47,027 nucleotides of DNA from Phallusia fumigata (Eukaryota; Chordata; Ascidiacea; Phlebobranchia; Ascidiidae): assembly GCA_008931825.1 (NCBI GenBank), contig QXVZ01011434.1:1-47027 (forward strand), read 5' to 3'. The translations under genes and the position numbers were made by a program. Below the pieces are notes generated by a model, which was given only the letters and a program-made list of their open reading frames with translations, had not been told where the DNA came from and did no database searches. Of this stretch, positions 45,337-47,027 are shown piece after piece. Every line of letters begins with the position of its first letter. Position 1 is the stretch's first letter.

Positions 45337-46609
45337 CACAACTAGCTATTACAGACAGTTGGAAAAGCCTCAATTCGGAAACTTGTTTGAGATTTATGAA
45401 CGCCGAAAGGAAGAAAAGTTCAAGACTGACAATCTTTTGGATGGGCTTGAGGATTTTGACCCCACAGAAAAACCCTTCAGGTCCAATTTGAACACTGTCA
45501 CTGTTTTGGCCCTTGACCAAGAGGCATATGCTTTCAGAAGCATATTTGACACCTACTGCGATCATTATGCTGATGAAAAACGCGATGAAAAGACCATAGA
45601 TGCATGTGATGTATATGGTAGAACTGCTTTTCAATGGATAATTGGTGCTCGCTGCATGAACGGCTTCATGCGTCTGCTTGAAAAAAAAGTAGATGTCAAC
45701 CATGCCACACTTCTGGAAGGCTTTACACCACTCATGGTTGCATGTCGACAGGGAGGTGATGTTCGGTTCGTCAAAGAGCTACTTGCACATGGGGCAGATG
45801 TACACAAGAAGGCTCGCTCAGGAGCTACTGTATTTCACATAGCAGCAGCCAGCGGTAGCAGAGACTGCATGCGAATGCTGGTTATGAATGGGGCTGACCC
45901 CAGAGTTTTAGTGAAAGGCACTCATGCTCTAGAACTTGCGAAAGACGACAAGACAAGAAAAGTAGTGCACACCTGTCTGCGCTCAGTTATAATTCGGGAA
46001 GAAAAGGAGAATGCTGTGTGTGCCAACTGTGAGCAGCAATCGAAAAATCTCAAGAGATGTGGGGAGTGTTATGTCGTGTTCTACTGCACGACAGATTGTC
46101 AGTCAAAGCACTGGGCACAACACAGAAATACTTGTGCTAGTCATATGATCGCCAAAGTTGATGAGGGAACTTATAAAGCGGATCCAAAAGGAGGTGAGGA
46201 ATCCCGTTTTGTCCCAAAGCATGTTGACATTCAGAGCCATGACAAGAAAACCTTCTTCGCTGAAGCCTATGCTGGTTTAACCAACTTAACCACCACTCCT
46301 CAGGAGATCATTAAAATCATCAATCCTGTAAAAAGAATCACAGCAAGAATTGTTCCTGATGGTGAAGATGATGAAGACTTCAAGGCTCTGCTTGATTATG
46401 TAGTGAGCAACGGTGAAGGAAACAGGCAGAGTGTATACTTCTGGGCCAAGTTTGCCAATGAGGCAAAGACTGAACTCATCATATACCATGGAAAGAAGCT
46501 TCCCAGGTATGACACACAGGACACAGCGGAGCGGAAGAAAGAAAGACAGGAACAACAGAAAAAAAAGATTGATAAGGCAATTCGCTCAAGCACCCTCCTT
46601 ACTACATAA
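45323..46609 (+). CDS. Ankyrin-repeat and MYND zinc-finger protein
   Basis: One uninterrupted frame of 428 codons. Residues about 96-196 contain three ankyrin-type repeats, the clearest being EGFTPLMVACRQGGDVRFV with ELLAHGADV, and GATVFHIAAASGSRD with LVMNGADP. A complete MYND zinc finger spans 233-271: Cys 233, 236, 246, 249, 255, 259, His 267, Cys 271, with YC and HWAQHR in the usual places. About 155 further residues follow and end in a Lys/Gln-rich helix (QEQQKKKIDKAIRSS). The domain order resembles ANKMY2-type proteins, but orthology is not established. MYND fingers bind proline-rich peptides, so an adaptor role is likely. Unlike its multi-exon neighbours it has no coding introns, which may point to a retrocopy origin. 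Confidence 0.92.
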   Translation: MSVTSTTSYYRQLEKPQFGNLFEIYERRKEEKFKTDNLLDGLEDFDPTEKPFRSNLNTVTVLALDQEAYAFRSIFDTYCDHYADEKRDEKTIDACDVYGRTAFQWIIGARCMNGFMRLLEKKVDVNHATLLEGFTPLMVACRQGGDVRFVKELLAHGADVHKKARSGATVFHIAAASGSRDCMRMLVMNGADPRVLVKGTHALELAKDDKTRKVVHTCLRSVIIREEKENAVCANCEQQSKNLKRCGECYVVFYCTTDCQSKHWAQHRNTCASHMIAKVDEGTYKADPKGGEESRFVPKHVDIQSHDKKTFFAEAYAGLTNLTTTPQEIIKIINPVKRITARIVPDGEDDEDFKALLDYVVSNGEGNRQSVYFWAKFANEAKTELIIYHGKKLPRYDTQDTAERKKERQEQQKKKIDKAIRSSTLLTT

Positions 46610-47027
46610 TTTACTGCACAACCAGTGTGCAGATATTATTTTTTGCATAATGTGCCTTTTTGGTCTAGGGCAAACAAATTTTTAAACGACACCCATTCAT
46701 CGTTTGTATGTGTGCTGTGTTTTGTCATGATCAATCTTTCAAGTAATCAAAAATGATTTATTTGTGAAGGTTTTGCAATCAGTCACATAAAGCTGACAGG
46801 TTTTGTGAAGTAAAAGTTTGTAAACAAAAAAGTAGTCCAAAGGTTCATTTAATTTCTGCTTATAGTATATATACAGAGGCACAGCAGTGTTTAAAAGAGG
46901 CAGACATGCGTCGCTATACAATGAAACCACTGTATGGGTAAATGCAATGGTTTCAACGTCACGGTCTGATATGTTTGCATAACTAACTACGTTACTACGC
47001 AAAATTACGTTACTTTAAAAAGTAGAA
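46610..47027. other. 3' flank of the ankyrin-MYND gene
   Basis: No plus-strand AATAAA was noticed. On the minus strand AATAAA occurs at 46754-46759, which could serve a convergent gene lying beyond the right edge; an 87-codon minus-strand frame (46739-47002) has no recognisable content. Confidence 0.4.

Noticed and set aside
1-47027. CRISPR arrays, bacterial operons, prophage or rRNA
   Set aside because: Nothing of the kind is seen; all confirmed genes are intron-bearing or single-exon animal genes.

Overview
The window looks like nuclear DNA of a tunicate, most likely a Ciona-type ascidian. It is AT-rich. It carries chordate/metazoan housekeeping genes split by short GT-AG introns, with little space between neighbours, several head-to-head gene pairs, and 3' splice acceptors placed just before start codons, as expected in a lineage with spliced-leader trans-splicing. 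The species call is inference; no alignment was run. All genes were rebuilt by hand from splice sites, reading phase and remembered family sequences.

Left part (1-14,800), gene-dense. DUS1L (tRNA dihydrouridine synthase, minus strand) is head to head with MTFP1 (mitochondrial fission process protein 1, plus). CRIPT (single coding exon, plus) and SLC25A1 (mitochondrial citrate carrier, nine exons, plus) follow. An FGFR1OP2/SIKE-family STRIPAK component (minus, C-terminus apparently missing beside an N at 10970) is head to head with MRPS12 (mitochondrial ribosomal protein uS12m, plus). Three of these genes (MTFP1, SLC25A1, MRPS12) act in mitochondria.

Middle part (14,800-31,950), sparse. About 8 kb of non-coding DNA leads to a three-exon gene with an IER2/IER5-like N-terminal motif, an acidic region, a basic nuclear-localisation patch and a Ser/Thr-rich tail. 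About 5 kb of further non-coding DNA follows, including a dense cluster of ACGTCA/TGACGT (CRE-type) hexamers near 30.5-30.8 kb. An orphan exon-like frame lies at 17,569. Directly repeated contig-end sequence surrounds N bases at 17907 and 18277.

Right part (31,950-47,027). A choline-transporter-like gene (SLC44, CTL2/4/5 type, minus) spans about 10.8 kb with 14 recognisable coding exons. About 170 central residues are absent exactly where an N interrupts the sequence (39242). A single-exon ankyrin-repeat plus MYND zinc-finger gene (plus) closes the window. Between them lie an inverted-repeat element holding an exact 16-nt match to the Ciona spliced leader as I remember it, and an N-flanked 115-bp duplication.

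The genes do not form one pathway. I found no convincing new multi-gene system. The most useful observations are the IER-like gene with its regulatory surroundings, the CRE-type cluster, the CRIPT variant tail, the spliced-leader match, and assembly defects that truncate real genes.
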